Part shown: positions 34,580-43,982 of the stretch, piece by piece
How positions within the stretch are numbered: the first letter of the stretch is position 1
How the letters are laid out: the number at the start of each line of letters is the position of its first letter
Assembly (NCBI GenBank): GCA_002786715.1
Contig: PCTW01000034.1
Location: forward strand, 71,835 to 135,834
DNA from: Bdellovibrio sp. CG22_combo_CG10-13_8_21_14_all_39_27
GTDB lineage: Bacteria > Bdellovibrionota > Bacteriovoracia > Bacteriovoracales > Bacteriovoracaceae
DNA: 64,000 nt
Direction: 5' to 3'
Notes under the pieces: generated by a model
What the model was told of the DNA's origin: nothing
What the model saw: only the letters and a program-made list of their open reading frames with translations
The model's database searches: none
Made by a program: the position numbers and the translations under genes

Positions 34580-35745
34580 TTGAACTCCTTCAAGAGTTCA
34601 CTGGCAGCAATAGCACAGCTTTTGTTTTTTGTTATTCCAGCTCTTCCAATAATTTCAAAATAGGGAGCGGATAAACCGCATAAACATTCACCTCCATCGT
34701 GAAGAACGGCGAGATCTCCCATGAGAACACTATTAGCAGGAACAGAAGTAATATAGGGTGAGATAAAGTTGAGATAGCCGACTTCCCCCATAGGGATAGG
34801 TTCCAGCGTTTTCACATCACGGATAATAACATGAGAATGAACTGGAATATGGAACTGATGTTGAGAGCACTCAATATAGGGAATGCAATGTTCGACAGAG
34901 CCAAAGCCATCTCTTATTCTTTCATTTTTAAGACCTAATTTTTGTTCCGCCAGTCGGTAAAGATCAGTTTTCTCAATCGCTTTATCCTGATTACCTTTCC
35001 AACCACCTCCAAAAAAAGTCATCGATTCGGGATGGAGTTTTAAATCTTCCACTCCCATAGATATCATTTGCTCTAGAGTAAAATAGAAAAAAGCGGGAAA
35101 TCCAAAAATTCGAACGGGAAGCCCTTCCTTTTCAAACTCTCGAAGTGCGCGGATGACGCCAAAGGCATCAAACTTGTGTCCTTGCTCTGGTCCCATATAC
35201 TTAAGCGCATAAACTACTTTATTGATCGGAGCGTACTTACATAAAAAATTATCTGTATAGGCCGTTCCTAATTTTGATCCTTCTTCAGGTTCATAAGTAT
35301 AAAGAAGATAATTGCAAGGAGTCGTCTGATCATCAAATTGATAATAATCAAAAATCCAATCAACCATTCGTTGAGCACTTTTAATCGTCCACTCGTCAAA
35401 AAACATTTGGGACTTTTGACCTGTTGTTCCTGAAGACGTCAAATGAAGTAGAATGTCTTTCTCGCTAATACTTTTTTCTTCATGTCGCTTAAAGAAATTG
35501 GCCAAGACGTAAGGAACTTTATGAAGATCATGATATGTTTTTAGCGAATCTATACTGAAAAGCGACTTTGCGATAAGTTTACGATAAAATTCATTTCGTT
35601 CTATATGCCACGAAATGTTCTCTTTCATTGCTTCAAGAAAGAGATTTTCATGGAAAATTCTATCACTGTAAACTTCCGTTATGTCACAAAGTTTTTGGAC
35701 TTGAGAGAGTTCACTTTCAGATGGAACTTTTAAATTTGTCTCCAT
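34576..35745 (-). CDS. LuxE-like acyl-protein synthetase
   Basis: 389 residues. It has the AMP-binding motif LTSSGTTGQKS (102-112), FFGGGWKG and the GFGSVEH segment, typical of the LuxE domain. The C-terminus contains GECLCGLSAPYFEIIGR and a lone Cys (KNKSC, C377) 12 residues from the end. This corresponds to the acyl-accepting Cys near the end of LuxE (Cys364 of 378 in Vibrio harveyi, from memory). It should adenylate a fatty acid, carry it on Cys and hand it to LuxC. Its ATG shares a base with the upstream stop (TAATG), and it overlaps the LuxC fusion by 4 bp. Confidence 0.88.
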   Translation of the reverse strand: METNLKVPSESELSQVQKLCDITEVYSDRIFHENLFLEAMKENISWHIERNEFYRKLIAKSLFSIDSLKTYHDLHKVPYVLANFFKRHEEKSISEKDILLHLTSSGTTGQKSQMFFDEWTIKSAQRMVDWIFDYYQFDDQTTPCNYLLYTYEPEEGSKLGTAYTDNFLCKYAPINKVVYALKYMGPEQGHKFDAFGVIRALREFEKEGLPVRIFGFPAFFYFTLEQMISMGVEDLKLHPESMTFFGGGWKGNQDKAIEKTDLYRLAEQKLGLKNERIRDGFGSVEHCIPYIECSQHQFHIPVHSHVIIRDVKTLEPIPMGEVGYLNFISPYITSVPANSVLMGDLAVLHDGGECLCGLSAPYFEIIGRAGITKNKSCAIAASELLKEFK

Positions 35746-36899
35746 TACTGAATTCCCTCAACGATATTGAGATTCATACTTAACCATTGTTTGGCATATT
35801 GATTAATATAAGGTTTGAAAGCAGAGTGAATTTGAGTATCAGAGAAATCTAAAGGAACCATAGTTCGAGTGAGAAGGATATAGTCATGCATTGCTCCTTC
35901 TTCCTCTCTCATGGCTGGATAGATAGCTGAAGGAAGAAAGCGATTTTCAGTTAAATAGCAAATCGTTTCAAAATAGTCTGAGCGCACTAAAACTTCGATA
36001 TAGTAAATTCCAATTTCTTTAAGCGCAAAAATGAGTCGTTTCATTTTGTTGGCGAGTTCCCTAAGAGTTCGATTAGAAGTTATCCAGACACAATAGTGAT
36101 CTTTTTTAGAGAAACTTGCATAGATTTCGAAATCACTTTTACAACCCGATATGATTAGGTTGGGATGATGAAAGGGATAGAACGTACTTTCTTTATCATT
36201 ATCAAAAACTTCATTAAAGCGGCGTTCAACGAATTTTGGAGCAAAGATAAATTCAAAGTTTTCATCATCGAATTCACTTTGTATGTACTCAGCGACGGGA
36301 CAAGCTTCGACTATTTCTGGAAACCATTTCGATCCTGTAACCTCATTGCAGATTTTATAAAGTGGTGCGATAGATTCTGGAATTTTTTGTACTCGGGCCC
36401 TTCTCTCCAAAACTCCCTCTGCGAATCGACCGACGAGGGTTAGCGTCTCATAGCTTTTTATTTTTCGAGCATTCGGAAAAATGCCAAGTGGGATAAAATT
36501 ATTTTCGAGAAGCATAACTTGAGAGCCCATCGATACTGTTCTCGAAGTGGCGTAAAGTGAATGAACACTTCTCTTTTCACGAAGAACTATATCCACGGCA
36601 AATTCAATGAGGCGTTTAGCGATGCTCTTGTTTCGGTAATTACTAGAAACTGCGACACCTGTTACTTTTCCAATTTTATAATCGTGATCAATTTCGATAA
36701 TGCAAGATCCTGCAATGATTGAGCGTTCTTGATCTCGCATTACAAGCCATAAAAACTTATGGGGATCACGTAATGCCGCTTGCATGACTTCTTTATTCGT
36801 ACCAATCAGCAGTGGGTAATCACTTCCATAGACAGAAACGTAAAGACCTAAAAGTTCTTCAACATCGTTTAACGAAGCTTTTTGAATCATTAAATCCAT
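35745..36899 (-). CDS. Two-domain GNAT-family acetyltransferase heading the LuxE/LuxC operon
   Basis: About 384 residues from the ATG at 36899. AAGGA lies 11 nt upstream; a longer frame to 37019 has no ribosome site and crosses the divergent gene. The N-terminal domain is a GNAT fold with VTGVAVSSNYRNKSIAKRLIEFA (acetyl-CoA loop, about residues 85-107). The C-terminal 200 residues look like a second, degenerate GNAT (LIFALKEIGIYYIEVLV, ICYLTENRFLPSAIYPAM). It probably modifies the amine or product of the pathway; this is inference. It ends in a 1-bp overlap with the LuxE gene. Confidence 0.8.
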   Translation of the reverse strand: MDLMIQKASLNDVEELLGLYVSVYGSDYPLLIGTNKEVMQAALRDPHKFLWLVMRDQERSIIAGSCIIEIDHDYKIGKVTGVAVSSNYRNKSIAKRLIEFAVDIVLREKRSVHSLYATSRTVSMGSQVMLLENNFIPLGIFPNARKIKSYETLTLVGRFAEGVLERRARVQKIPESIAPLYKICNEVTGSKWFPEIVEACPVAEYIQSEFDDENFEFIFAPKFVERRFNEVFDNDKESTFYPFHHPNLIISGCKSDFEIYASFSKKDHYCVWITSNRTLRELANKMKRLIFALKEIGIYYIEVLVRSDYFETICYLTENRFLPSAIYPAMREEEGAMHDYILLTRTMVPLDFSDTQIHSAFKPYINQYAKQWLSMNLNIVEGIQ

Positions 36900-37002
36900 A
36901 ATGATTTTCATCCTTATTGCCGATAAAGAGTGGCATTGGGTTCCCGCTTTATTTTTAGCGCAGCGCAATGTACCATAAAAGGGTGAAATGAGGTAACCAA
37001 CT

Positions 37003-37425
37003 ATGAAAATTGTACACAAAACTCCAGTTCAAAAAATAGTCCAAGTATTCAAAATTACTACGATAAGTATTCTCATTTTTGGCCCAGTTGAAGCTCTTGC
37101 TCGAAAACCAGCAGTTGAACCCGTCCAAGGAATTTCAATTGATGAATATAAGGAAGTTAGCCCGGCCCAAGAGAAGGGATTTAACTTTAGCAACGAAGAA
37201 AGAGCTCCGGCCAATAATCAGATTGAAAATGCGCCCGAGCAAAAAGCTCCAGAATCAACTCCCGTTTCATGGTGGCCTCTATTAGCTTTGCCAGTTGGTT
37301 TGGCTTTTATGATGTGGAATCTTCTTCAAAAAGGTACTGAAAAAACTCAGCTCCCCAATAACGTTGTCCCATTACCAAAGCGTAAAGAGAACAACGATGA
37401 TGATCATATCAAGAAGGCTTCTTAG
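37003..37425 (+). CDS. Small membrane protein, function unknown
   Basis: 140 residues. A first hydrophobic segment (about 16-32, signal-like, ending EALA), a charged Glu/Pro/Asn-rich middle and a second membrane segment (WWPLLALPVGLAFMMWNLL, about 89-107) are followed by a Lys/Asp/Asn tail. GAGGT lies about 7 nt before the ATG. The layout is that of a periplasmic linker tethered by a C-terminal membrane helix, as in some sorting-signal proteins, but no consensus (such as LPXTG or PEP) is seen. It overlaps the convergent gene by 4 bp. Confidence 0.7.
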   Translation: MKIVHKTPVQKIVQVFKITTISILIFGPVEALARKPAVEPVQGISIDEYKEVSPAQEKGFNFSNEERAPANNQIENAPEQKAPESTPVSWWPLLALPVGLAFMMWNLLQKGTEKTQLPNNVVPLPKRKENNDDDHIKKAS

Positions 37426-38054
37426 TTCGTTGTCGTCCAACGACCTTTGCCTCTATAAAGCATCACTCTTGAAATAAGATGATACTTAACGAGAATATCT
37501 CTCATTCCATCACCATCTAAATCAAGTACGCTAACTTCATAGGGTCTTTGATGATAATGCTCGCGCTTATCATTTTGCTCATCCCAAATAATGGGCCCAG
37601 ATTTATAACTGAGGGTATTCAAATCTTTATTATCGATAGTCACCACATCAAGGCGGGAAGTTCCTCTTGAGCGAAGATAATCGACTCTTCCCTCAAAAAA
37701 ATGAATGAGGATGGCCGAAGAGCGAGGAGACAACCAGCGAAAAGAAAGTCGGTATGGCCATTGAGCTGGTCCAACTCCCACAAGCTTTTGCTCGAAGACT
37801 TTTTTGCCATAAGTATCTTCAATATAAAAATAAGTTTGTCCGTCTCGATTAGCGAAAAAAATGTTTTCCTGAAGGAGGTCACCATTAATATCAATGAAGT
37901 AATTTTTTGATCGAGTTTTGTAGTGAACTTTGGCAGGTTCTTCGGCGCGAAAACTCTTGGGAACGAGCATTTCGCGAAAGGTTCTCTCATCCTGGGCCCA
38001 AACTTGGGTCCAAGAACAGAAAAAGATTATGACAAGACATGTTATATTGGCCAT
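37422..38054 (-). CDS. Secreted protein with FG-GAP/EF-hand-like DxDxDG loops
   Basis: 210 residues with a signal peptide (hydrophobic 3-17, cleavage near VWA-QD). Two calcium-loop-like segments are visible: IDINGDLLQEN and VLDLDGDGMRDIL. The latter matches the DxDxDGxxD loop of VCBS/FG-GAP or dockerin repeats. The rest is beta-rich (NRDGQTYFYIEDTYG). It is likely an extracytoplasmic, calcium-binding protein. The family and partner are unknown. Confidence 0.75.
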   Translation of the reverse strand: MANITCLVIIFFCSWTQVWAQDERTFREMLVPKSFRAEEPAKVHYKTRSKNYFIDINGDLLQENIFFANRDGQTYFYIEDTYGKKVFEQKLVGVGPAQWPYRLSFRWLSPRSSAILIHFFEGRVDYLRSRGTSRLDVVTIDNKDLNTLSYKSGPIIWDEQNDKREHYHQRPYEVSVLDLDGDGMRDILVKYHLISRVMLYRGKGRWTTTN

Positions 38055-38167
38055 CCCCTCTATTTTACATAACTTTTATGAAAGCTCCTAATCAGGCAAG
38101 GGTTTTCATTTCATGTCCCTTTTGCCAGAATCTAAGGACACACAACACTTGAGAGGCATGATCAACT

Positions 38168-38920
38168 ATGAAACTAAGAGTCCAATACATTCGCTCTGAA
38201 CAACAATTCTTTGAAAGAAAATTCGATAATCAAGGCTTACCTGAAAAGGCCAAGATCATCGACTTGGAAACTCTTCATACAAATCCTGCTGACATCGTTC
38301 TCTTTCCAAAAAATCTTTCAATGAATTCTTTAGTCTTAGGGGAGCTTGATAAGGTTGCAAAGTTCACAACTGTTAAAGAAGTTGATTCTGATGAATTTAC
38401 TTATGATCGTTTTGAATCGATGACTTCAGATGAAGCTATTAAGGAATTTTCAAAACTAAAAGAACAATGGTGCCTGCATAACAACCTTCAGTTGGTTGAA
38501 GAACTCTTTACAGTCACTGATCATCTTAAAAAACTTTTTCCAAACGATCGTTCAACTTTCATGGAAGAGCTTTGGTTTATTCTCAAACGCAATCTAGGCG
38601 TTAATACTTTAAAGATTGTTTATAATGATCTTGAAAAAGCTCAAGCTGAAAATGAAAAAGATAAGCTTGTACGCATTCATATTGAAGGACTTCCTCATCC
38701 AGGGCCAACAACTGCTGGCGCCTTTGGGGATCAGTTAATGAGTCATTATGAAAGACAATTTGGCTTACCATTCGATATTGATTCATATGATACAGAAAAG
38801 GGGGAACTCGTTGCTCTAGCAACAGTACAAAAAAGCCCAATGATTATCATGGCGAATCTAACTCACTTTAGTCGTCTTCAGATTAGCTTGTTAAAAGCTC
38901 TTTTTGACGGATTAAAGTAA
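38168..38920 (+). CDS. Conserved-looking cytoplasmic protein of unknown function
   Basis: 250 residues, no signal or membrane segment, balanced composition and codon use like its neighbours. I do not recognise a family. An acidic/hydrophobic N-terminal part (to about 95) is followed by a helical part (FMEELWFILKRNLGVNTLKIVYNDLEKAQAE shortened here to its pattern: amphipathic helices) and a C-terminal segment with HPGPTTAGAFGDQL. GAGAGG lies 11 nt before the ATG. CATGAT also lies 5 nt upstream, so a leaderless transcript is possible. A bulged hairpin GGCAAGGG/CCC-TT-TTGCC (38095-38126) sits in the upstream gap. Confidence 0.7.
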   Translation: MKLRVQYIRSEQQFFERKFDNQGLPEKAKIIDLETLHTNPADIVLFPKNLSMNSLVLGELDKVAKFTTVKEVDSDEFTYDRFESMTSDEAIKEFSKLKEQWCLHNNLQLVEELFTVTDHLKKLFPNDRSTFMEELWFILKRNLGVNTLKIVYNDLEKAQAENEKDKLVRIHIEGLPHPGPTTAGAFGDQLMSHYERQFGLPFDIDSYDTEKGELVALATVQKSPMIIMANLTHFSRLQISLLKALFDGLK

Positions 38921-38924
38921 AATC

Positions 38925-39269
38925 TTATTTACCAAATCGCCCAAGTTTTTCACCCGCTAATACATGAAAGTGAGTATGAAAAACAGTTTGACCGGCATCT
39001 GGGCCGCAGTTGGTGACAACTCTAAATCCTGATGAGTCTAATTTTTCGTCTTGAGTCCATTTAAGAATGGCCTTGTAGACATCTACAACTTGCTCAGGAG
39101 AAGTCTTGCTCATAGCATTGATGTCATGACTATGTTCTCTATGAATAAAGAGATTATGAATTTTGGCCATGGGATGAAGATCTTTAAAGGCATAAACATT
39201 TTCATTTGAAAAAACTTCACTCGAGGGAATTTCACCTTTGATAATTTTACAAAAAAGACAATCGTTCAT
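38925..39269 (-). CDS. hinT: HIT-family nucleotide-binding hydrolase (HinT)
   Basis: 114 residues. It has the Cys-rich start CLFCKIIKGEIP and the histidine triad HTHFHVLAG near residues 98-106, typical of HinT. It hydrolyses adenosine 5'-phosphoramidates and similar AMP-lysine conjugates in the cytoplasm. It lies 2 bp after the murA stop and is the last gene of the rho-prfA-prmC-murA-hinT series. Confidence 0.95.
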   Translation of the reverse strand: MNDCLFCKIIKGEIPSSEVFSNENVYAFKDLHPMAKIHNLFIHREHSHDINAMSKTSPEQVVDVYKAILKWTQDEKLDSSGFRVVTNCGPDAGQTVFHTHFHVLAGEKLGRFGK

Positions 39270-39271
39270 TC

Positions 39272-40528
39272 TTAGTTTCCATCATTTCGGCGTTCAAGTG
39301 GCACACCTAAGTCGACAAGTTTCTGATCAATGCGTTCATACCCACGATCAATATGGTAAACACGTTGAATTTCAGTTTTACCCTCGGTACAGCATGCAGC
39401 AAGAACTAATGCCGCAGAAGCCCTTAGGTCAGTACACATGATTGGGGCTGCTTTCAAAGGGGCTTGGCCAGTGATAATCGCAGTACTTCCTTTCAATTCA
39501 ATTTGAGCACCTAAACGTATAAGCTCAGGAACGTGCATATATCGATTTTCAAAAATATTTTCTGTGATAAGAGAATAGCCTTCAATCGTCATCATGAGAG
39601 CAACGAATTGAGCTTGGAGATCCGTAGGAAATCCTGGATAAGGATGTGTTTCAAGTTTAAGTGGCTTCATCTTAGAAGGTTTTACATGAACGAAGTCTTT
39701 ACCGACTTCAATCTGTGCACCAGCTGCTTTTAATTTATCAATAACGAAATCAAGATGCTTTGGATTGAAGCCTTTTACGAGCAGATCTCCACCTGTCATA
39801 AGTGCGCCACAAATAAAAGTTCCAGCTTCAATGCGATCACCAATAATCGTATAATCTGTTCCGTGAAGTTCTTTAACGCCAGTGATATGCAATGTTTGAG
39901 TATCAACTCCCGTAATCTTTGCTCCCATACTAATCAAGAAATTAGCAAGGTCACTTACCTCTGGCTCTAAAGCTGCGTTCTCAATAACGGTTTCACCCTC
40001 CGCAAGAACTGCAGCCATCATTAAATTTTCAGTGGCTCCTACTGAGGGAAAATTCAACGGCAGATGAACGCCCTTGAGTTTTGAGGTGTCAGCATTAACG
40101 TATCCTGCTTCAATTTTAATATTGGCACCCATTTTTTCGAGATTGGCCAAATGGATATCAATCGGACGCGTGCCAATAGCACAACCGCCAGGAAGTGATA
40201 CTTTGCCTTTGTTAAAACGAGCCAGAAGTGGTCCCAAAACACAAATCGATGCTCTCATGGTTTTAACTAATTCATAAGGAGCTTCTGTTGAAGTGATATT
40301 AGAAGCATCAAAAGTCCAATCATCACCCTCAATCGTAATTTTGACTCCCATAACTTCCAAGATTTTTTTCATGGTATTAATGTCACGAAGCTTAGGAACT
40401 TTTCTCAAAGTGATTGGTTTAGCACTTAAAAGCACACCAGCTAAAATGGGAAGGCAAGCGTTCTTGGCCTTTGAGACTTCAACTGTTCCGTTGATTTTAA
40501 CAGGGCCTTGAATGATAAATTTATCCAT
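39272..40528 (-). CDS. murA: UDP-N-acetylglucosamine 1-carboxyvinyltransferase
   Basis: 418 residues, full-length MurA, first committed step of peptidoglycan synthesis (enolpyruvyl transfer from PEP to UDP-GlcNAc). Visible are KN (22-23), MRAS (R92), the loop PGGCAIGTRPID with catalytic Cys116 (fosfomycin-sensitive type) and PTDLQAQ with the catalytic Asp. It overlaps prmC by 8 bp. Confidence 0.98.
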   Translation of the reverse strand: MDKFIIQGPVKINGTVEVSKAKNACLPILAGVLLSAKPITLRKVPKLRDINTMKKILEVMGVKITIEGDDWTFDASNITSTEAPYELVKTMRASICVLGPLLARFNKGKVSLPGGCAIGTRPIDIHLANLEKMGANIKIEAGYVNADTSKLKGVHLPLNFPSVGATENLMMAAVLAEGETVIENAALEPEVSDLANFLISMGAKITGVDTQTLHITGVKELHGTDYTIIGDRIEAGTFICGALMTGGDLLVKGFNPKHLDFVIDKLKAAGAQIEVGKDFVHVKPSKMKPLKLETHPYPGFPTDLQAQFVALMMTIEGYSLITENIFENRYMHVPELIRLGAQIELKGSTAIITGQAPLKAAPIMCTDLRASAALVLAACCTEGKTEIQRVYHIDRGYERIDQKLVDLGVPLERRNDGN

Positions 40529-41432
40529 CTGATTTCTTCTCCCATTTTAAATAGCGATCGCGTTCAGTATAATCCTTCACCACTTCAACCTCAAGCCATC
40601 CTTTTGATCGGGCCATATCTGCTAAATGTTGCAAATGATGCTCATGCCCTTCCATTAGGAAAAGTCCACCGACCTTAAGAAACTGTGTTATTTGGTCAAA
40701 GAATTTTGAAAACCATTGGTCGTAGTCATCATCTTTTAAAAAGAGTGCAATTTCAGGCTCGTGCAACTTCACTTGATGATGAACTTCTTGAATATCATGA
40801 CCCTTCTTGATGTAAGGAGGGTTTGAAACAATCAGATCAAACTGTTTTTGATTGTTTTTTAAACGATCTCTTTGCTCAAACTTAAACTTGGATTCTGGAT
40901 GAATAGTATACTGAAGACGATGACAATTAAGCTCAGCGACTTTCAATGCTTCTTTTGAAATATCAATTCCAGTTAGATCGAGAGGGCGATTTACGCCTCT
41001 TGCGATGGACAAGAGCAAACATCCCGAGCCAGTTCCCACATCTGCAATTGAAACATAGTCCTGCTTTTGTTTTTCAATATATTCGATCGCCCACTCCACT
41101 AATCTTTCACTTTCACTTCTTGGAATGAGAACATTTTCATTAACCAAAAATTCTGACTGATAAAAATAGCTGTGTCCTGAAATGTACTGAAGTGGTCTTC
41201 CCATTTTAAGACCATTAAAAAAAGAATCGGTCTTTTTTTGATCCCATAGACCGTAATTGATATCCCAAAAATGTTCCGGTGATATTTTATGCCCAACAGA
41301 GCATGACTCTAATTCTTGCTTGATGCGATTAAGAGTTATTCCCGGATACTGAGATTCTAGCCACGAATGATGATCTTGCCAAAATTTCTCCACACGTGAC
41401 AGGAGACATTCTGGACGACCTTTCCGATTCAA
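40521..41432 (-). CDS. prmC: Peptide chain release factor N5-glutamine methyltransferase
   Basis: 303 residues. It has the SAM-binding DVGTGSGCLLLSIA (131-144), NPPY (204-207) for the target Gln, and GRPLQYISG before it. It methylates the GGQ glutamine of the release factor encoded immediately upstream. The start is TTG, with AGGAG 9 nt upstream inside the prfA end; an internal GTG lacks a ribosome site. It overlaps murA. Confidence 0.96.
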   Translation of the reverse strand: MNRKGRPECLLSRVEKFWQDHHSWLESQYPGITLNRIKQELESCSVGHKISPEHFWDINYGLWDQKKTDSFFNGLKMGRPLQYISGHSYFYQSEFLVNENVLIPRSESERLVEWAIEYIEKQKQDYVSIADVGTGSGCLLLSIARGVNRPLDLTGIDISKEALKVAELNCHRLQYTIHPESKFKFEQRDRLKNNQKQFDLIVSNPPYIKKGHDIQEVHHQVKLHEPEIALFLKDDDYDQWFSKFFDQITQFLKVGGLFLMEGHEHHLQHLADMARSKGWLEVEVVKDYTERDRYLKWEKKSDG

Positions 41433-41435
41433 AGA

Positions 41436-42512
41436 TTAATTCTCCTGGCCCTTAAGAAGCTCGGCCTGATGATTAGCAACTAAAGCCTCTGTGAACTCGC
41501 CGAGATCACCATTTATAACTGCTGGTAGGTTATGAGATGTCAGACCAATTCGATGATCTGTCACACGACTCTGAGGATAATTATAGGTGCGGATACGTTC
41601 TGATCGGTCTCCAGTTCCAACTTGATCTTTTCTCTCTGCCGCTTCTTTAGCATGAGCAGCTTGAACAACCTGGTCAAAAATACGAGCTCTTAAAATCTTA
41701 AGGGCCTTGTCTTTGTTTTTCAGCTGAGATCTTTCATCCTGACAAGCCACCACTGTTCCTGTTGGGATATGGGTAACTCGCACAGCAGAATCAGTAGTGT
41801 TAACAGACTGACCACCAGCGCCTGATGAGCGGTATACATCAATTCTGACTTCATTGAGATTGAGTTGAAACTCGACTTCATCAGCTTCAGGCAAAACGGC
41901 CACAGTAATTGTAGAAGTGTGAACTCGTCCTTGCGCTTCAGTTTCAGGAACACGTTGAACTCTATGAACGCCTGATTCCCATTTCAATTTTGAATAAACT
42001 TTTTCACCCGTCACTCGAATGATGACTTCTTTAAGTCCTTTGTCTCCACCTGAGACAGAAATATTCTCAACAGCGAATCCTAAGTCTTTAAAATAGTTTT
42101 GATACATTCGATAAACGTCTGCCACAAAAATGGAAGCTTCATCCCCACCTGCTGCGGCGCGAATTTCGATAATAACATCTTTGTCATCGAGTGGATCTTT
42201 TGGAAGCATCAATATCTTGAGTTTCTGCTCAAGAACTTCGATGGCTTGCTCATTGCTTACCAGATCCTCTTTGGCCATTTCACGAATTTCTTCGTCTTTC
42301 TCATTCATGAGAATGTCTTTTGTGCCTTTCAAATCTTCTTTAGCTTTCTTGTATTCGAGGTAAGCGGCAACCAACTCTTCGAGATGCTTGCGCTCAGTGG
42401 TTAATGCCTTGTACTCGGCTTGGCGTTCATACAATGAAGGATCATTCATCTTTTCAGTGAGTTCTTCAAAGCGGCGAACAACGCCATCGAGCTTATCAAA
42501 CATTGTCGACAT
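41436..42512 (-). CDS. prfA: Peptide chain release factor 1
   Basis: 358 residues, typical RF1 length. It has the anticodon-like PET tripeptide (189-191, RF1 type) and the catalytic GGQ (233-235, SSGAGGQSVN). It terminates translation at UAA/UAG. It lies 6 bp after rho and 3 bp before prmC, which encodes its methyltransferase. Confidence 0.98.
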   Translation of the reverse strand: MSTMFDKLDGVVRRFEELTEKMNDPSLYERQAEYKALTTERKHLEELVAAYLEYKKAKEDLKGTKDILMNEKDEEIREMAKEDLVSNEQAIEVLEQKLKILMLPKDPLDDKDVIIEIRAAAGGDEASIFVADVYRMYQNYFKDLGFAVENISVSGGDKGLKEVIIRVTGEKVYSKLKWESGVHRVQRVPETEAQGRVHTSTITVAVLPEADEVEFQLNLNEVRIDVYRSSGAGGQSVNTTDSAVRVTHIPTGTVVACQDERSQLKNKDKALKILRARIFDQVVQAAHAKEAAERKDQVGTGDRSERIRTYNYPQSRVTDHRIGLTSHNLPAVINGDLGEFTEALVANHQAELLKGQEN

Positions 42513-42518
42513 GCTAAA

Positions 42519-43766
42519 TTATCCGTTCATCGATTCGAGGAATTCGCCATTGGTCTTGGCCTTCTCAATACGAGAAAGAATAAATTCCATGGCATCAATC
42601 GTACTCATAGGGTGAAGAACCTTTCTAAGCAAGAATACTCGCTGTAACGTACTTGGCTCCATAAGGAATTCTTCCTTACGAGTAGATGATCTATTGATAT
42701 CAAGAGCAGGGAAAATTCTCTTCTCAAGAAGTTTACGATCCAATTGAATTTCAGAGTTACCAGTTCCTTTGAATTCTTCGAAAATAACTTCGTCCATTCT
42801 CGAACCAGTATCAATCAATGAAGTAGCGATGATTGTTAATGAGCCACCATTTTCAATGTTACGAGCGGCTCCGAAGAATCTTTTTGGTCTGTGAAGAGCA
42901 TTTGAATCAACACCACCAGAGAGAATCTTACCAGACGGTGGAACGACAGTGTTGTAAGCGCGAGCAAGACGAGTAATTGAATCGAGAAGAATAACAACAT
43001 CCTTACCCGCTTCAGTTAAGCGCTTAGCTTTTTCAAGAACCATTTCTGCAACCTGAACGTGACGATTGGCAGGCTCATCGAAAGTAGAAGAAATAACTTC
43101 TGCTTTCACGTTACGCTTCATATCTGTCACTTCTTCTGGTCTTTCATCAATCAAAAGAACAATCAAGACTGCGTTAGGGTGGTTAGCGCTAATAGCATTG
43201 GCCATATCTTGAAGAAGTACCGTTTTACCGGCTTTAGGAGGAGCAACGATCAAACATCTTTGTCCAAAACCTTGTGGAACAAAAAGATCAATCATACGAG
43301 TAGAATAATTGGTTGGATGAAATTCCAATTCAATTTTCTTCTCAGGATAAAGAGGTACTAAGTTATCAAAGAGAACTGTTTTCTTATGATCCTCTGGAGT
43401 TTGATCATTGATGTGATTCACTTTTAAAAGTGCAAAATAACGTTCGCCATCTTTTGGAGGACGAATTGTTCCCTCTAAAGTGTCACCTTTTCTCAAACCA
43501 AAACGACGAATCTGTGATGGAGAGACATAAATGTCATCGGCACCTGGGAGATAGTTATAGAGAGGTGATCTTAAAAAGCCGAAGCCATCTGGTAAAATCT
43601 CAAGAACTCCTCCACCAAAAATTTCTTCTTCGTTTTGAGCCTTCGCACTCAAAATAGAAAAGATCACTTCGTGACGTTTCATCGCAGAAGGGTTTTCAAC
43701 GCCTGCGCCTTCGGCCAGTTCGTTCAGTTTTTTGATGTCCATTAACCTGAGTTCATCAAGATGCAT
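42519..43766 (-). CDS. rho: Transcription termination factor Rho
   Basis: 415 residues, full-length. It has an N-terminal Rho-type helical domain, RNA-binding OB fold ([14 protein letters not shown], 53-66), Walker [11 protein letters not shown] (176-185), Walker [17 protein letters not shown], and Q-loop and R-loop segments. The hexameric helicase terminates untranslated transcripts. An AGGAG lies upstream of the ATG. Rho-dependent termination fits the scarcity of intrinsic terminators in this window. Confidence 0.98.
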   Translation of the reverse strand: MHLDELRLMDIKKLNELAEGAGVENPSAMKRHEVIFSILSAKAQNEEEIFGGGVLEILPDGFGFLRSPLYNYLPGADDIYVSPSQIRRFGLRKGDTLEGTIRPPKDGERYFALLKVNHINDQTPEDHKKTVLFDNLVPLYPEKKIELEFHPTNYSTRMIDLFVPQGFGQRCLIVAPPKAGKTVLLQDMANAISANHPNAVLIVLLIDERPEEVTDMKRNVKAEVISSTFDEPANRHVQVAEMVLEKAKRLTEAGKDVVILLDSITRLARAYNTVVPPSGKILSGGVDSNALHRPKRFFGAARNIENGGSLTIIATSLIDTGSRMDEVIFEEFKGTGNSEIQLDRKLLEKRIFPALDINRSSTRKEEFLMEPSTLQRVFLLRKVLHPMSTIDAMEFILSRIEKAKTNGEFLESMNG

Positions 43767-43945
43767 TAGGTACTCCTCTCATTATTCCTAGACGTAGATT
43801 TTGCTAGTATTGAATTATAAATTTTTATGAATTGAAAAAATGGTCAGCTATTAGTTTTCGTCCCCTTGAAACAATTTGAAATTGCTGATGATTGAGCTGA
43901 ATTAATTTGGATGATTTCTCTCTAATAATAGCTTCTGGATTCGGC

Positions 43946-43974
43946 TTGTCAACAAATAATGAATCGGATACTTT
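43946..43974 (+). promoter_or_regulatory. Predicted promoter of ruvX
   Basis: TTGTCA (43946-43951), a 17-nt spacer and TACTTT (43969-43974). The first start codon (GTG 43983) is 8 nt beyond the -10, so the mRNA would have no or almost no leader. The rest of the 216-bp gap to rho is AT-rich with no further clear feature. Confidence 0.5.
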
Positions 43975-43982
43975 TCTAGAAC

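Noticed and set aside
30852-36899. A bioluminescence (lux) operon
   Set aside because: LuxC- and LuxE-like domains are present but there is no luxA, luxB or luxG; the flavin reductase at 46.1 kb is too distant to count.
36900-37019. N-terminal extension of the GNAT protein to 37019
   Set aside because: The added residues are Cys-rich and not GNAT-like, cross the promoter and start of the divergent gene, and lack a ribosome site. AAGGA marks 36899 instead.
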